The position numbers and the translations under genes are program-made. The notes under the pieces are model-generated. The model had not been told where the DNA came from and did no database searches. It saw only the letters and a program-made list of their open reading frames with translations. Positions 6,728-7,738 of a stretch of DNA of 7,738 bases are shown here, piece after piece; positions within the stretch are counted from its first letter, which is position 1, and every line of letters starts with the position of its first letter. This stretch comes from Spirochaetia bacterium (GTDB taxonomy: Bacteria; Spirochaetota; Spirochaetia; Treponematales; Breznakiellaceae): contig BNUX01000105.1 in assembly GCA_025997675.1 (NCBI GenBank), forward strand, positions 1 to 7,738. Reading direction: 5' to 3'.

Positions 6728-7738
6728 GTGGTAAAAAAGAAAGAATAACGGCGCTTGAGCAGCTTATACAGCGATATCAGAAATCCTATTACGATGGGGA
6801 GGCGGAAATTGGGGACGCCGAATTCGATCTCCTCTGGGATGAATTAAAGGCGCTGGAAAGCGCCAACCCAATCCTGAAAAAAGTGGGGGCCGATGGCGCA
6901 GCTTTTGATACCGACGGATTCCCCAAGGCCAGGCACCTTATCCCTATGGGGAGCCAGGAGAAGGCGGCCAACCCGGAGGAGTTCCGGGCCTGGGCCGCGA
7001 AGAGGGGAGAGGGCCGGCGCTTCATAGTCCAGTATAAACTTGATGGGGCAAGCCTGGAACTGCAATATGAGAAGGGGAAGCTGATCCGGGCCATCACCCG
7101 GGGAGACGGGATCATCGGGGACGAGATCACCGCAAACGCCCGGCGTATGGCCGGGGTGGTTTTGGATTTGACGGTTCCTTTTTCAGGAGGGGTCCGGGGG
7201 GAAGTGGTGATGACCCGTCAGGTGTGGCAGGAAAAGTACACAGACAAGGCCAACTGCCGGAACGCCGCCAACGGGCTCATGCGCCGTAAGGACGGGGCGG
7301 GCTGTGAGGACCTTTCGCTTATCGCCTACGATGCCGCTCTGGAGGGGGACGACAGGTTTTTTAAGGACGAAACGCAGAAGCTGGCATGGCTGGAAAAGCA
7401 GGGCTTCAACGTTACGGTTACCAGGGAATTTTCCGACCCCGAAGAAGTGATTGCCTACCGGGCGGAGGTTGCGGCCATGCGGGAAGAGCTTTCCGTGGAC
7501 ATTGACGGCCTCGTAATAAAAGACCCGGACATCGATATGTCCGATCTGCGCCGCGCCCGGCCGGAGAAGCAAATTGCCTTCAAGTTTGAACTGGAAACCG
7601 CCTTCAGCATACTCCGCGCGGTGGAGTGGAGCGAATCCGGGGCTACCTACACCCCCATCGGCATTGTGGACCCGGTGCGGATTGCGGGAACCACGGTACA
7701 AAGGGCCAACCTCAATAATCCCGACATGATCCGGTCCC
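6724..7738 (+). CDS. ligA: NAD-dependent DNA ligase LigA, N-terminal part (cut by window end)
   Basis: An uninterrupted frame of 338 codons runs off the window. It seals nicks during replication and repair using NAD. Domain Ia is recognisable at 18-45 (EIGDAEFD). The adenylation domain has the nucleotide-accepting lysine K105 in KLDG, then TRGDG (about 124-128), RGEV with E160, NCRNAANG, and IDGLVIK with K266. The OB fold begins near 285 with TPIGIVDPVRIAGTT, matching the usual T-P-V-A-x-x-x-P-V-x-L-x-G-T-T. Zn finger, HhH and BRCT domains would lie outside the window. The start overlaps trmB as ATGA, with AGGGA at 6713-6717. Departures from typical LigA: Q103 where E-x-K-x-D-G has glutamate; Y22 and F34 at the domain Ia positions usually His and Tyr; and IPMGSQEK in place of the usual P-M-L-S-L. 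It is diverged, but the frame and core motifs are intact. Confidence 0.93.
   Translation, partial: MSGKKERITALEQLIQRYQKSYYDGEAEIGDAEFDLLWDELKALESANPILKKVGADGAAFDTDGFPKARHLIPMGSQEKAANPEEFRAWAAKRGEGRRFIVQYKLDGASLELQYEKGKLIRAITRGDGIIGDEITANARRMAGVVLDLTVPFSGGVRGEVVMTRQVWQEKYTDKANCRNAANGLMRRKDGAGCEDLSLIAYDAALEGDDRFFKDETQKLAWLEKQGFNVTVTREFSDPEEVIAYRAEVAAMREELSVDIDGLVIKDPDIDMSDLRRARPEKQIAFKFELETAFSILRAVEWSESGATYTPIGIVDPVRIAGTTVQRANLNNPDMIRS

Overview
The window looks like chromosomal DNA from a GC-rich spirochaete, most likely of the Treponema lineage. This rests on three things: a giant receptor-type SpoIIE phosphatase with a beta-propeller ectodomain, a strongly diverged NAD-dependent DNA ligase, and the overall gene style. 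It is family-level inference, not a database match, and confidence is moderate. No RNA gene, CRISPR array, insertion sequence or phage gene is visible. Coding density is very high, and the largest gap without a gene is about 56 bases.

Layout: (1) Positions 1-4505, plus strand, hold a 5'-truncated gene for a receptor phosphatase. Its order is Asp-box propeller, two Ig/FN3-like modules, a further beta-rich module, TM1, a basic cytoplasmic loop, TM2, an extracytoplasmic sensor, TM3, HAMP, and a SpoIIE/PP2C-type phosphatase. (2) Positions 4509-5306, minus strand, encode a NagD-like HAD-IIA phosphatase, convergent with the first gene with only 3 bases between the stops. (3) Positions 5363-6034, plus strand, encode a probable lipoprotein of unknown function, divergent from the HAD gene. 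(4) Positions 6047-6727 encode TrmB, the tRNA m7G46 methyltransferase. (5) Positions 6724 to the window end encode the N-terminal part of LigA, overlapping the trmB stop by 4 bases. Genes 3 to 5 look like one operon, with gaps of 12 and -4 bases.

How they work together: the phosphatase would link something outside the inner membrane, plausibly a glycan or polymer, to dephosphorylation of a cytoplasmic anti-sigma-antagonist-type protein. That partner is not in this window. The HAD enzyme, TrmB and LigA are housekeeping functions with no evident link to the receptor. The most interesting points are the receptor architecture itself, a strong in-frame Shine-Dalgarno and ATG at 2153-2165 that could release a stand-alone phosphatase from the same gene, long G/C homopolymers confined to the ectodomain half of the receptor gene, a candidate leaderless extended -10 promoter for the HAD gene, and the unusual active-site context of the ligase.
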